DNA from: Clostridiales bacterium
Lineage (GTDB): Bacteria > Bacillota > Clostridia > Oscillospirales > Oscillospiraceae
Direction: 5' to 3'
Assembly: GCA_019418625.1 (NCBI GenBank)
Contig: DYBL01000055.1
Location: 1-49,283, forward strand
DNA: 49,283 nucleotides
Shown here: in pieces, positions 14,903 to 24,128 of the stretch
Layout: every line of letters begins with the position of its first letter
Position numbering within the stretch: position 1 is the first letter of the stretch
The notes under the pieces: generated by a model
What the model was told of the DNA's origin: nothing
Database searches by the model: none
What the model saw: only the letters and a program-made list of their open reading frames with translations
Made by a program: the position numbers and the translations under genes

Positions 14903-16600
14903 ATGCAGACGGCGGAGGAATTGAAAAGCCTGCTGGACAGGATCGACCACAGAGGCTATCCGGCCTATAAGGAGACGAAGGGGATCTACGATTTCGGAGA
15001 GTATATACTGTCCATTGACCATGTGCAGGGAGACCCGTTTGCATCACCTTCCCGGCTGAGCATCCGGGTCAGCGGAAGGACGGCTGGCTTTCCGGAAGCA
15101 TTGTATGGGATGCCCTGCCGCCGGATCGCGCTGCAGGACGCCCTGCTGCGGGGATTCGGCGCCCAGGCGGAGCAGGCATCGTATCAGGCCAAGGGCTCCG
15201 GTCACAGCGGCCTGATCTCCGTCAGCCGCTGCGGGCAGGAGGTGCTGGAGCGGACCGGCTGCTGTATCGGGGAAGACGGGAGCGCCCTGGTGCGGCTGGA
15301 GGTGGGGTTTCCCGCCAACGGGCGGACCATCAACGCCCGGGAACTGGAGAAGATCCTCTTTACACTGCTGCCCCGGTGCGTGCGGGCGTCCCTGCTTTAT
15401 AAAAATCTGGATGGAGTCCGGCTGCGCGCCGCGGCGGATCTGGCGGAGGATCAGCGGTATGTCCGGGATGCGCTGCCCGGTCTTGGCCTTTGCGCATTTG
15501 TGGCAGACGGCAGCATCCTGCCCCGGGCTTCCGGTGTTTCGGCCCGGCCCATGCAGGGCGCTGTGCCGTTCCGTACACCAAAAGAGCTGGCGGTGACGCT
15601 CTGCCTGCCCCATAGGGGAACGATCACCGGCATGGGCATCCCCAGAGGTGTTACGCTGATCGTAGGCGGCGGCTATCATGGCAAGTCCACGCTGCTCAAG
15701 GCGTTGGAACTGGGCGTATATGACCACGTTGCCGGAGATGGGCGGGAATTTGTCATCACCGACGCCACCGCCGTGAAGATCCGTGCGGAGGACGGCCGCA
15801 GCATTCACGGAACGGATATCTCCATGTTCATCAGCGGCCTGCCCAACGGGAAGGATACTACGGCCTTTGAAACGGAGGATGCCAGCGGCAGTACCTCCCA
15901 GGCGGCCAACGTGATAGAGGGGATGGAAGCGGAAGCGGGCGTGCTGCTCATGGATGAGGACACCAGCGCCACCAATTTCATGGTACGGGACGCACTGATG
16001 CAGCGGGTCATCTGCCGGGATATGGAGCCCATCACCCCCTTTATCGAGCGGGTGCGGGAGCTGTATGACCGGTTCGGGATTTCCACCATCGTTGCAGCGG
16101 GAAGCTCCGGGGCCTATTTCCATGTGGCGGACCATATCATCCAGATGGATCGCTATGAACCAAAGGATATTACCGCGCTGGCAAAGCAGGAGGCTGCTGC
16201 GTTCGATGAGTCCTTTGTGCCCAGGGAAGCGGCCCGAAAGCCGGACTTTTGCCGCCGGCCCATGGGGACCGCACTGCCCTCCGATGGCAGAGTCAAGCTC
16301 AAGACCCTGGGGCGGGACGGCTTTTCCATCAACCGGGAAACGGTGGATCTGCGATACGTGGAACAGCTTTGCGACGGGGAACAGACTGCCGCACTGGGCT
16401 GCTGCGTGCTGTATGCCCAGCGGCATCTGCTGGACGGGAAACGGACACTGGGCCAGGTGGCAGAGGCGCTGGACCAGGTGATGGCCCGCCGGACGCCTGC
16501 GGCTCTTTGCGAGGGACAGGCCGGCGTTCCGTTTTTGGCGCGGCCCAGGAAGCAGGAGATCTTTGCCTGTCTCAACCGTATGCGCAGCCTGCGGATGTGA
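14903..16600 (+). CDS. ABC-class ATPase domain protein (COG3044 type)
   Basis: A 565-residue P-loop protein. The start at 14903 follows CAGGAGGAACAGG; upstream in-frame Mets lie in the promoter region. The N-terminal third is family-specific (YPAYKETKGIYDFGEYILSI). Walker A is VGGGYHGKSTLL (about residues 252-263), and the region SGSTSQAANVIEGMEAEAGVLLMDEDTSATNFM (quoted in part: LLMDEDTSATNFM) holds Walker B. These fit the stand-alone ABC-class ATPase family, normally about 550-570 residues. There is no permease nearby, so it is not a transporter subunit. Its role is unknown; RNA or nucleotide handling has been suggested for the family only from fold. Confidence 0.88.
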   Translation: MQTAEELKSLLDRIDHRGYPAYKETKGIYDFGEYILSIDHVQGDPFASPSRLSIRVSGRTAGFPEALYGMPCRRIALQDALLRGFGAQAEQASYQAKGSGHSGLISVSRCGQEVLERTGCCIGEDGSALVRLEVGFPANGRTINARELEKILFTLLPRCVRASLLYKNLDGVRLRAAADLAEDQRYVRDALPGLGLCAFVADGSILPRASGVSARPMQGAVPFRTPKELAVTLCLPHRGTITGMGIPRGVTLIVGGGYHGKSTLLKALELGVYDHVAGDGREFVITDATAVKIRAEDGRSIHGTDISMFISGLPNGKDTTAFETEDASGSTSQAANVIEGMEAEAGVLLMDEDTSATNFMVRDALMQRVICRDMEPITPFIERVRELYDRFGISTIVAAGSSGAYFHVADHIIQMDRYEPKDITALAKQEAAAFDESFVPREAARKPDFCRRPMGTALPSDGRVKLKTLGRDGFSINRETVDLRYVEQLCDGEQTAALGCCVLYAQRHLLDGKRTLGQVAEALDQVMARRTPAALCEGQAGVPFLARPRKQEIFACLNRMRSLRM

Positions 16601-16633
16601 AGGACCGGCGGAGACGGCCGGCTGCCGGGCCTT

Positions 16634-17149
16634 TCAGACCTCCAGTGTCTGTATGGACTTGCCGGTCTGCTCTTCCAGAAAGCGGCGGAAAGCAGCCTTG
16701 CTTCCGCCGGCCAGATAGGCCTTGTCATAGGCCTGGGCGCATTCCTGCCCCAGAATGAAGATGAAGAAGTGGGCGTCTTCCACCAAAAGACGCACGCTGC
16801 TGTACGGCCAGCGGACGGATACGCCGGAGATCTGCGACTCGTAGCAGTCTGCGTGAAAGACGGTATGGACCGGCTCGGAGCCAGGAAAGGCACATTTTCT
16901 GGAAAGGAAAGCACTGCATGCGTCTTCCTTCCAGATCAGCAGCAGGAGCGCAGCAATGGCCAGCGCGTACCCGACCCATACGCAGGGCGTGTCCAGTGAA
17001 GCGCAGAGAAGCACCAGGAAGAGCAGGATACTGCCGCCTGCGAGACCGCGGGCACGGCGGGCGGCGGCTTTGCGGACGGTCTTTCGCACGGTCCGGGCCA
17101 TGACGGTGAGGGTTTGCTGGTCATAGATGGTTTGACAGGTGAATTCCAT
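16634..17149 (-). CDS. Small membrane protein with YcxB-like features
   Basis: A 171-residue protein after AGGAGGCACCC. Residues 1-40 are basic (MARTVRKTVRKAAARRARG), followed by two hydrophobic segments (about 38-55 and 57-76) and a soluble C-terminal domain. That domain has FHADCYESQISGVSVRWPYSSVRLLVEDAHFFIFILGQECA (quoted in part: VRWPYSSVRLLVEDAHFFIF), the pattern of YcxB-type proteins. It is convergent with the ABC-class ATPase gene. It shares layout with the 11021 protein but little sequence. Function is unknown. Confidence 0.72.
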   Translation of the reverse strand: MEFTCQTIYDQQTLTVMARTVRKTVRKAAARRARGLAGGSILLFLVLLCASLDTPCVWVGYALAIAALLLLIWKEDACSAFLSRKCAFPGSEPVHTVFHADCYESQISGVSVRWPYSSVRLLVEDAHFFIFILGQECAQAYDKAYLAGGSKAAFRRFLEEQTGKSIQTLEV

Positions 17150-17274
17150 GGGTGCCTCCTGTGGTTGGGAATTGAATATATCCGCAGTATAGCAGGGCTC
17201 TCCCCAGATACCATAAATTTTTCCTTAAGGTTTATAAAGACAGACTCCGGTTTGGAAGAGAAAGGAGAAACGGG

Positions 17275-18123
17275 ATGAAAAAATTGGATCGAACGAAGCT
17301 GCGCCTGGCAGTGATCCCGCTGCTGATCGCATTTTTTTCCGTGTTTGTTATGGCGGGAGTTGCCTCTTCTCCCCAGTTTCACGCAGACACCATTGCCGCA
17401 CTGGACGAAAAACAGGCCACGGTGCTGGAACTGACCGCGGCTTCCACCGCCGCATCCGCCGCCATCACGCTCCTTCCCGGCGATGCGGCCACGCCGATCG
17501 CGGAGAAGCTGGCGGACTTGAGCTCCGGTTTTCTGCTGGTGCTGTGTGCCATCTATCTGGAAAAATATCTGCTGACCATCACCGGGATGGTCACCTTTGA
17601 CTTTTTGATCCCGGCGGCTTGCATCCTGTACCTAGTGCATCTGTTCGGCGGATGGGAGGTGCCGCGGGTCCTGGCAAGAAAGCTTGCGGTATTTGGATTA
17701 GCCATTGTTTTAGTGATCCCAGCTAGTGTAAAGGTGTCTGACTTGATTGAAGATACCTACCGCACGTCCATCGACGCGGCGGTGGAGTCGGCCAAGGAAT
17801 CGGCCGGAGAGGTGGAAGAGGGCTCTGGACAGCTGGCCGGTGAAACGGAGGAGGGGTTCCTGTCAGGGCTGCTGTCCAAGCTCACAGAGGGGATCAGTGC
17901 CATCGGCTCCGGTATTTCGGAGAAGGTGGGCGAGACGGTCAACCGCCTGGTGGAGGCCCTGGCCATTATGCTGGTGACTGCCTGCGTCATCCCCATCCTG
18001 GTGCTGCTGTTTTTTGTATGGCTCATCAAAACCCTGTTCTCTGTGGACCTGACCATGGGAGCCGCCGGGGCATACCGTTCTCTGCGCGGGAAGCGGCGGG
18101 ATGCCCGACAGGGGGACGAATGA
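17275..18123 (+). CDS. Hypothetical membrane protein
   Basis: A 282-residue protein starting after AAAGGAG. It has an N-terminal hydrophobic segment (about 12-28) that could be a signal anchor, a helix-rich outer segment, three hydrophobic stretches (about 80-135 and 140-160), then a long amphipathic region rich in Glu, Gly and Ser (about 165-225), and a final transmembrane helix (about 226-250) with a basic tail (SLRGKRRDARQ). I do not recognise a family. It is divergent from the YcxB-like gene and is followed by a strong terminator, so it is probably transcribed alone. Confidence 0.75.
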   Translation: MKKLDRTKLRLAVIPLLIAFFSVFVMAGVASSPQFHADTIAALDEKQATVLELTAASTAASAAITLLPGDAATPIAEKLADLSSGFLLVLCAIYLEKYLLTITGMVTFDFLIPAACILYLVHLFGGWEVPRVLARKLAVFGLAIVLVIPASVKVSDLIEDTYRTSIDAAVESAKESAGEVEEGSGQLAGETEEGFLSGLLSKLTEGISAIGSGISEKVGETVNRLVEALAIMLVTACVIPILVLLFFVWLIKTLFSVDLTMGAAGAYRSLRGKRRDARQGDE

Positions 18124-18144
18124 CCCGCGACAGGAAAGAAAAGA

Positions 18145-18180
18145 CCGGCCTTTCCCTTACATGGGAAAGGCCGGCTTTTT
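18145..18180. terminator. Bidirectional terminator
   Basis: A 12-bp GC-rich stem (18145-18156 with 18163-18174) with a 6-nt loop, followed by TTTTT on the plus strand. It lies between convergent genes; the tail overlaps the stop region of the FUSC gene. Confidence 0.9.
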
Positions 18181-20110
18181 ATTTGACCAGTGCGGCCGGT
18201 TCCTGCGCACACAGGCGCCGGGCGTTTGCAAGGTAGCGGTCCAAAACGTAGTACAATTCGTCCCGGGGAAGCTCATCCGGCTGCAAGGCATCCAGATCGT
18301 GCAGCGGGCAGATCCGCTCCTCCAGGGCGGCGGCCAGACTGTCCAGCGCCTCTGTCTCGGCGGAGGTGACCATCCCGCTTTGGATCAGCCCCTCCGTCTG
18401 TTCCAGCTCTGAAAACATGTTCCACATCACCAACAGTCTGGCTCCGTGGAACGCGGCCCGATCCTGGGGGAGCTGGGCGGCATACTGCACAGCCTCGTGG
18501 TAGACCATGTGGAACTGAGAGAGGAGTTCACTGAACAGTGCCGGGTCCACCGGTTGGCGGAGGCTGCGGCGGATGACCGCCCAGTAAGCGGCCTGGAGCC
18601 GGTAGAGCTCCTGGATGTTTCTGCGGAACTGGGACTCCCGGCGGTTGGGCAGCAGGAAGCGGTTCACCACCAGCACCAGCGCGATGGCCATGGCCAGATA
18701 CATCAGTCTCAGCCAGATGGCATCGCTCTCCCGCACAGTGAGCGTTGCCATCGTAAGGGCGAAGGCGGTGGAGAAGATGGGCTGGACCCAGGTGCCCGGC
18801 GTGCAGCAGTACATGAGGGAGATCATGACCAGAGAGAACAAAAATACGCCCGGCAGACCAGGGAGATAGGGATAGACCAGGTGCACCAGCAGACAGCCGA
18901 TGGCGGTGCCCACAGGGCGGGTGACCATCCGGTGGGCGCTTTCTTCGTAGCTGGGCTGAAGCAGCAAAAAGGCGTGCAGCGGAAACCAGTAGGTGTGTTC
19001 AAATTCCCACAGGTAGCTGACCGTACAGCTGATGGTCATGACCACTGCCAAACGCAGGGCAAAGCGCAGCTCGAACCGGCCGGGGGAGAGCCGCTGGCGC
19101 AGGTTCTGCCAAACGGCGGCCCAGGGGATGGGCTGGAGCCGGGGCGTGTGCTCCGACTGAAAGGACTCCTGGCACAGCAGCAAAAGCGTATGCAGCACGC
19201 TGCGGTAGAATATGCGCAGCCGCCCCTGGGGCAGCTGCGTGCGGTCCAGCAGGTCCTGGATCGTGACGGCAAGGGTCTGCCGGTCTGCACTGTCCCGGGC
19301 GGATTGCAGCCGGCGCACCAGAGTGGCCAGTGTGTGCATGACGTTTGGAAAGTCTGGGGTCTGCTGTGCCTGCTCCCAGGCATCCCGGTCCGTGACCAGA
19401 TAGGATGCCCGCTGGAACAGCAGGGCAAAGAGATGGTAAAACCGCTTTTGCCGGTCCGGCAGCTGCAGCAGCCGGCGGCGGTCGTAGCCCATGCGGTGGA
19501 ATCCGCGGGCCAGATCATAGAGCTCTTTTCCCGCACTGCGGCCGTCTCCGCCGTCAGCCAGGCCATCCAGCAGCTGGGCAAGACGCGTCAGACTGGCGGA
19601 GATCTGCCCGGAGGGGTCCGAGGAGATGTGAAAGACCTTGCCGCAGATCATCAGCGCTGCCACCAAAAGGACGCAGCAGAAAGTGAGCGCCGCCAACTGC
19701 GTGGGCAGCTGCTCTGTCGTGGGGGGGCGCAGCTCCAAAAACACGAACGTCATGGCGTAGCCCATGTGTCCCTTGGGGGTGAACTGACTGCACTTCCAGA
19801 TCACCAGAGAAAAGGGGACGGCAAAATTCAGCAGCGCGCACAGCCACACATTCTGCCCTGCTGCGAAAGCCAGCAGGCACAAGACCAGGGATGTCAGGCA
19901 CATGGAAATGTAGTCTTTGGCGTGGTTGGGCTCTTTTCTGCGCAGCTGAAACAGCGTGGTGGAGCAGGACACCACCATGGCATAGGTGGTGCCGAAAATG
20001 CCGATCACCAGCAAAAACTGTGCGATGTAAAAAAGAATGATGGAAAAGGCGTTGTGCCAGCGGCGCAAAAAAAGTGACCAGAGCTCCTGAATGCGGGAAA
20101 ATGTATGCAT
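18179..20110 (-). CDS. FUSC family membrane protein (aromatic acid exporter-like)
   Basis: A 643-residue protein with two copies of a multi-helix membrane block (about 20-165 and 360-485), each followed by a helical cytoplasmic region, the layout of FUSC/YccS-type proteins. The second block has SYLWEFEHTYWFPLHAFLLLQP and RMVTRPVGTAIGCLL, a hallmark of the family (GTxxG after an Arg-rich turn). The start at 20110 follows GAGAGGG and is preferred to an upstream in-frame Met. Members are thought to export aromatic acids, polyamines or similar compounds; the substrate here is unknown. It has its own predicted promoter. Confidence 0.88.
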   Translation of the reverse strand: MHTFSRIQELWSLFLRRWHNAFSIILFYIAQFLLVIGIFGTTYAMVVSCSTTLFQLRRKEPNHAKDYISMCLTSLVLCLLAFAAGQNVWLCALLNFAVPFSLVIWKCSQFTPKGHMGYAMTFVFLELRPPTTEQLPTQLAALTFCCVLLVAALMICGKVFHISSDPSGQISASLTRLAQLLDGLADGGDGRSAGKELYDLARGFHRMGYDRRRLLQLPDRQKRFYHLFALLFQRASYLVTDRDAWEQAQQTPDFPNVMHTLATLVRRLQSARDSADRQTLAVTIQDLLDRTQLPQGRLRIFYRSVLHTLLLLCQESFQSEHTPRLQPIPWAAVWQNLRQRLSPGRFELRFALRLAVVMTISCTVSYLWEFEHTYWFPLHAFLLLQPSYEESAHRMVTRPVGTAIGCLLVHLVYPYLPGLPGVFLFSLVMISLMYCCTPGTWVQPIFSTAFALTMATLTVRESDAIWLRLMYLAMAIALVLVVNRFLLPNRRESQFRRNIQELYRLQAAYWAVIRRSLRQPVDPALFSELLSQFHMVYHEAVQYAAQLPQDRAAFHGARLLVMWNMFSELEQTEGLIQSGMVTSAETEALDSLAAALEERICPLHDLDALQPDELPRDELYYVLDRYLANARRLCAQEPAALVK

Positions 20111-20183
20111 GGCTGTCCCTCTCTGTGCTGTCTGCGTAAAATTGGGTAAAATGCGGTTTCCTGTCAAATTTTCGTTAAATTTT

Positions 20184-20213
20184 ATTATAGCGGAATTAGG
20201 GCGCTCAGCGCAA
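20184..20213 (-). promoter_or_regulatory. Predicted FUSC gene promoter
   Basis: Minus strand TTGCGC (20213-20208), 18-bp spacer, TATAAT (20189-20184). Confidence 0.5.
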
Positions 20214-20239
20214 GAGGCAGGAGCCTGCCAGAGAAAATT

Positions 20240-20827
20240 TCAGGTATTTTTTTGAAATGACCGGCGGGGTGTACAGGTGCGCGTTTCCAGCAGGTCATAG
20301 GCGCGAAGGAACGGCGTGATATCAGCACCGGAGCGCAGATGGTGCAGCAATATCTCGCCGCAGGCGCGGCTGTCGCTCCCGGCGTGGTGATGGTCCAGCT
20401 GCAGGTCCAGATAGTCGCACAGGGTATTGAGGCGGTGGTTGCAAAGCTGCGGCAGCAGCCTGCGGCTCATCTGGCAGGTGCAGGCATAGGGAACGGTGGG
20501 GTGCCAGTCGATGCCGTAAGCCCGCAGGCACTTGGAAAGAACAGACAGATCAAACGGTGCGTTGTGGGCCACCAGTATGCCGCTGTCCATGATGGGGCCA
20601 ATGTGCTGCCAGAGCTCCGGAAACGTGGGCTTTCCCGCTACGGAACGGGGGGAGATGCCCGTGAGAGCGATGTTGAAGCGGTCAAAATGGGTCTCAGGGT
20701 CTACCAGAGTGTAAAACTCATCGGTGATGGAATTTGCGTCGATCACGGTGATACCAATGGCGCTCATGCGGTCGTTGGCGGCATTGGGCGTCTCTACGTC
20801 AAAGGCGATGTAGCGGTCAGATTTCAT
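20240..20827 (-). CDS. DnaQ-like 3'-5' exonuclease
   Basis: A 195-residue DEDDh exonuclease. Exo I is YIAFDVETPN (Asp and Glu near 10-12), Exo II is LVAHNAPFDLSVL, and Exo III is HHAGSDSRACGEI (His and Asp near 147-152). It is compact, with no polymerase or BRCT domain in this frame, and resembles stand-alone proofreading-type exonucleases. It starts 13 bp after sbcC on the same strand, so it is probably the third gene of the sbcDC operon and acts in DNA end processing or repair. Confidence 0.9.
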   Translation of the reverse strand: MKSDRYIAFDVETPNAANDRMSAIGITVIDANSITDEFYTLVDPETHFDRFNIALTGISPRSVAGKPTFPELWQHIGPIMDSGILVAHNAPFDLSVLSKCLRAYGIDWHPTVPYACTCQMSRRLLPQLCNHRLNTLCDYLDLQLDHHHAGSDSRACGEILLHHLRSGADITPFLRAYDLLETRTCTPRRSFQKNT

Positions 20828-20840
20828 AAAGCCCTCCTCA

Positions 20841-23800
20841 TCACACCACGATCTCCGCCCGGCTGCCGCCGCCCCGGCCCTTGGTGACGACGATCTGGCG
20901 GTCGATCTTTTCTTTCAGCTCCGATACGTGGGAGATGATGCCCACCAGGCGGTTGCCCTCGGTCAGGCTGGTGAGAGCCTGGATGGCCTGGCGCAAAGAC
21001 TCCTCGTCCAAAGAGCCAAAGCCCTCATCTACGAACATGGTGTCCAGACGGATGCCGCCAGCCATGGACTGGATCTCATCAGAGAGGCCCAGCGCTAAGG
21101 ATAGCGACGCCTTGAACGACTCACCGCCGGAGAGGGAGCGGACGCTGCGCTCCGAGCCGTTATAGTGGTCGATCACATCCAGCTCCAGGCCGCTTTGCCC
21201 GCGGTTATTTTCCGCCGTGGTGCGCCGCTTGAGTTCATATTGCCCGTCGGACATGACCATGAGCCGCACATTGGCCCGGCGGAGGATCCGGTCAAAGAAC
21301 GTCATCTGCACGTAGGTCTCCAGGGCGATCTTCTCCTTGCCGGGCAGTGTGCCGTTGGCGGTGTTGGAGAGAGTGCGCATCCAGGCATAGCGCTGCTCCA
21401 GCTGCATGAGCTCTGCGGATTTTTCACGGATGTGTGCCAGAGCGGATGCGTTGGTGGAGATACGGGTGTGCAGCTGCTGGCGCGTCTGATTCAGGCTCTG
21501 GAGCTGGCTGTCCAGACGCTTCTGCTGCTCCTCCAGCGCCTGGCTGTCCAGAGCGGCACCGTCTTTCAAAAGACGGGTGAGCTGGCGGATGGCCGCATCG
21601 GTGCCGGAGAGCGCCTGAAGGCACTGGGCGTGTGCCGCCTCCGCTTGCTGCAATTCCGCAGCCAGACCGTCCAGCTCCTTGCGGAGATCGTCGTGCAGGG
21701 CCTGCGCCTGTCCGGCCTGACCGCAGGGAAGGTCCCGGCGCAAAGCTTCGGCCTGCTGTGCCAGGGCAAGGAGACGGCTTTGGCCTGCCGCCAGTGTTTC
21801 CCGGGCCTGGGCGATCTCCGCCGCCAGGGCCTGCAGAGCCGCACTTTGCCGGGGAATGTCCTCTTCCAGGGCCTGCTTGCGCACAAGGCGCTCGGATGCC
21901 TGCTCCAGCTGCCCGCGCAAAGCCTGCAGCTGCCTGGCGTTATCCACCCGGAGGGCGTCCAGAGACGAGGAGAAGTTTTCTGTGATCTGGAACCGGGAAG
22001 AGAGCTGCTCTTTAAGCTGCTTTTCCAACTGAGAGATCTGTCCCAGCAGGGAGCTTTGGGCCAGTTCCGCCTCTGTGCACTGGGTCTCCAGGGATGCGCA
22101 CAGCGCCTCCAGCTGAGCAAGCTGGGCCTCCTGCTGAGCGACTGCTTCTGTCAGTTCCTGACGATGGGCCAGCTGTGCCTCCGTCTCCAACAGGGACTGA
22201 TGCAGGGAATGAAGCTCCGCTTCCGCTTCCTCTCTGCAAAGCCGCAGCTGAGCTGCCGCCGCGGCAGCGTCAGGGACCTCCACATAAGCTTCCATGCGCC
22301 TTAGCAGCTGCCCTCTTCGCTCTTCCAGGGCGGCTTTCACACTGCCGGCGTGGACGCTGGCCTCGCTGGCGGTTTGCCGGTCGGCTTCCATGGACGATTG
22401 CAGCGCCTTGATCTGGGCCTCTGTGGGCGCGGCGTGGGAGAGCTGGGCCGGAGCGGGGTGGTGCAGCGAGCCGCAGACCGGGCAGGGAGAACCATCCTGG
22501 AGCATCTGCGCCAGGATGCCTGCCTGTTCGTCCAGAAAGGCCCGGTTTTTGGCGGTGTAGAGCCGGGCAGCCTCCTCCGCTTTCGCTGCTGCTGCCTGAT
22601 AAGCGCTCTGGGCCTGCTCCAGTGAGCGATCCAGCGCGGCGCAGTCCTTTTCCAGGGTTGCCAGTTCCTCCAGGGCCTGAGAGCGCTTCTGGGCCAGGCT
22701 CTGGCGGTGCAGGAGCTTTTCTTTCTGGGCGTCCAGCGTGTCCGATGCCTGCAGGGCCTCGCGTCCGGCGCAAATCTGCCGGGAAAGTGCCTCTGCCTGC
22801 GCGGACTTTTCCTCCTTTTGGCGCTTCAGTGCCTCCTGCCGGGCAGCTGTATCCAGGAGAGAACGGCGCAGCGAATCCAGCTGGGATGCGTCCCGGGCAA
22901 GGGATTCCAGCTCCGCGCCCACGCGCTCTTGCTGGGACTGCTGGTGCAGGATGCGCTCCCGCTCTGCTTCGGCGCCGGAGAGGCCGCGCAGGGCTTCTTC
23001 CAGCGATTCCAGCGCCGCTGCCTGGGTGCTCTGGCGCTGTACGGCGGCTTCCAGCGCCGATTGCTGCTCTGCGATGCTGCGCTGCAAGGCGCCATGTGCC
23101 TGCTGCGTCTGCTCCAGTTCCTGATAGCGGGGCATCTGTGCCTCCAGCGCGGCGATTTGCTGGCGCAGGGATTCCTGGCGGGGGAGGGCCGCGCGCTGCT
23201 GGGCCAGTTTTCCGGCGGCCTCTTCCGCCGTTGCTGCCAGGGTCTCCCGGCGCGCCTGGGCCTGGGCCAGCTCCTGACGGGCACGCTGGACCTCCTGGGC
23301 CTTGCCCAAAAGCGTATGGACCTGGGCCAGCGACTCGTTTCTATCGGCGATGGCCCGGTCCGTTTCCTCGGCGTCGGACTGGTCCTGGGCCAAAAGGCGC
23401 TCGATGAGCGCCACAGTCTCCGCAAAGGGAAGGGTCCCCTCCTTGGCCTGCCGCAGGGCATCGCCCAGCCGGTCCTCCGGCTGGGAGAGAACGCTCTGAA
23501 TGTACTGCTGCACGCTGGAGCGTGCGGCAGAGCAGGCGTCCCGCAGAGCGCCGGATTCCGCTTTCAGCCGCTCCTGCAGGACCATATAGCAGCGGGTGTG
23601 GAACAGCTCCCGGAAGATCTCCTGGCGGGTCTTGGTGTCTGCCAGCAGCAGCTTGAGAAAGTCACCCTGGGCGATCATGGCCACCTGGGAAAATTGGCTG
23701 CGGCTCAGGCCTAGGATCTGCGTAATGGCGGCGGTGACCTCCCGGGCTTTGGTGATGATGCTGCCGTCGGGCAGATGCAGCTCCGCCTCCGCTTTCTGGA

Positions 23801-24128
23801 TGGTGGTGCCGCCGCCGCGCCGGGCAGGGCGCTCATACTCCGGGCTGCGCCGGACGGTATAGCACGCCGCGCCGCAGGAGAACACCAGCTCTACGGCGGT
23901 GGGGGTTTCCGGGGCGGCGTATTTGGAGCGGAACATGGACGGATCCCGGACGTCGCCGCTGGGCTCGCCGTAAAGCGCATAGGTGATGGCGTCGAACAAG
24001 GTGGTCTTTCCTGCGCCGGTGTCGCCGGTGATCAGGTAAAGGCCGCTGCTGCCCAGCGTTTCCAGCGGGATCTCCGTCTTGTCGGCGTAAGGGCCAAAGG
24101 CCCACATGGTCAGTTTCAGCGGTCTCAT
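20841..24128 (-). CDS. sbcC: Exonuclease subunit SbcC (SMC-like ATPase)
   Basis: A 1095-residue SMC-like protein. Walker A is GDTGAGKTTLFDA (about 35-47). Two very long coiled-coil arms rich in Ala, Gln, Glu and Leu flank a zinc hook CPVCG at about 548-552. The C-terminal half has the ABC signature LSGGESFKASLSLALGLSD and Walker B DTMFVDEGFGSLD. With SbcD it forms the SbcCD (Mre11-Rad50-like) nuclease that cuts hairpins and blocked double-strand ends. It overlaps sbcD by 4 bp (ATGA). Length and domain order are normal for the family. Confidence 0.96.
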   Translation of the reverse strand: MRPLKLTMWAFGPYADKTEIPLETLGSSGLYLITGDTGAGKTTLFDAITYALYGEPSGDVRDPSMFRSKYAAPETPTAVELVFSCGAACYTVRRSPEYERPARRGGGTTIQKAEAELHLPDGSIITKAREVTAAITQILGLSRSQFSQVAMIAQGDFLKLLLADTKTRQEIFRELFHTRCYMVLQERLKAESGALRDACSAARSSVQQYIQSVLSQPEDRLGDALRQAKEGTLPFAETVALIERLLAQDQSDAEETDRAIADRNESLAQVHTLLGKAQEVQRARQELAQAQARRETLAATAEEAAGKLAQQRAALPRQESLRQQIAALEAQMPRYQELEQTQQAHGALQRSIAEQQSALEAAVQRQSTQAAALESLEEALRGLSGAEAERERILHQQSQQERVGAELESLARDASQLDSLRRSLLDTAARQEALKRQKEEKSAQAEALSRQICAGREALQASDTLDAQKEKLLHRQSLAQKRSQALEELATLEKDCAALDRSLEQAQSAYQAAAAKAEEAARLYTAKNRAFLDEQAGILAQMLQDGSPCPVCGSLHHPAPAQLSHAAPTEAQIKALQSSMEADRQTASEASVHAGSVKAALEERRGQLLRRMEAYVEVPDAAAAAAQLRLCREEAEAELHSLHQSLLETEAQLAHRQELTEAVAQQEAQLAQLEALCASLETQCTEAELAQSSLLGQISQLEKQLKEQLSSRFQITENFSSSLDALRVDNARQLQALRGQLEQASERLVRKQALEEDIPRQSAALQALAAEIAQARETLAAGQSRLLALAQQAEALRRDLPCGQAGQAQALHDDLRKELDGLAAELQQAEAAHAQCLQALSGTDAAIRQLTRLLKDGAALDSQALEEQQKRLDSQLQSLNQTRQQLHTRISTNASALAHIREKSAELMQLEQRYAWMRTLSNTANGTLPGKEKIALETYVQMTFFDRILRRANVRLMVMSDGQYELKRRTTAENNRGQSGLELDVIDHYNGSERSVRSLSGGESFKASLSLALGLSDEIQSMAGGIRLDTMFVDEGFGSLDEESLRQAIQALTSLTEGNRLVGIISHVSELKEKIDRQIVVTKGRGGGSRAEIVV

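Noticed and set aside
18446..20077. 543-residue plus-strand ORF opposite the FUSC gene
   Set aside because: Antisense to a typical membrane protein; no membrane helices, no family motif and no ribosome binding site.
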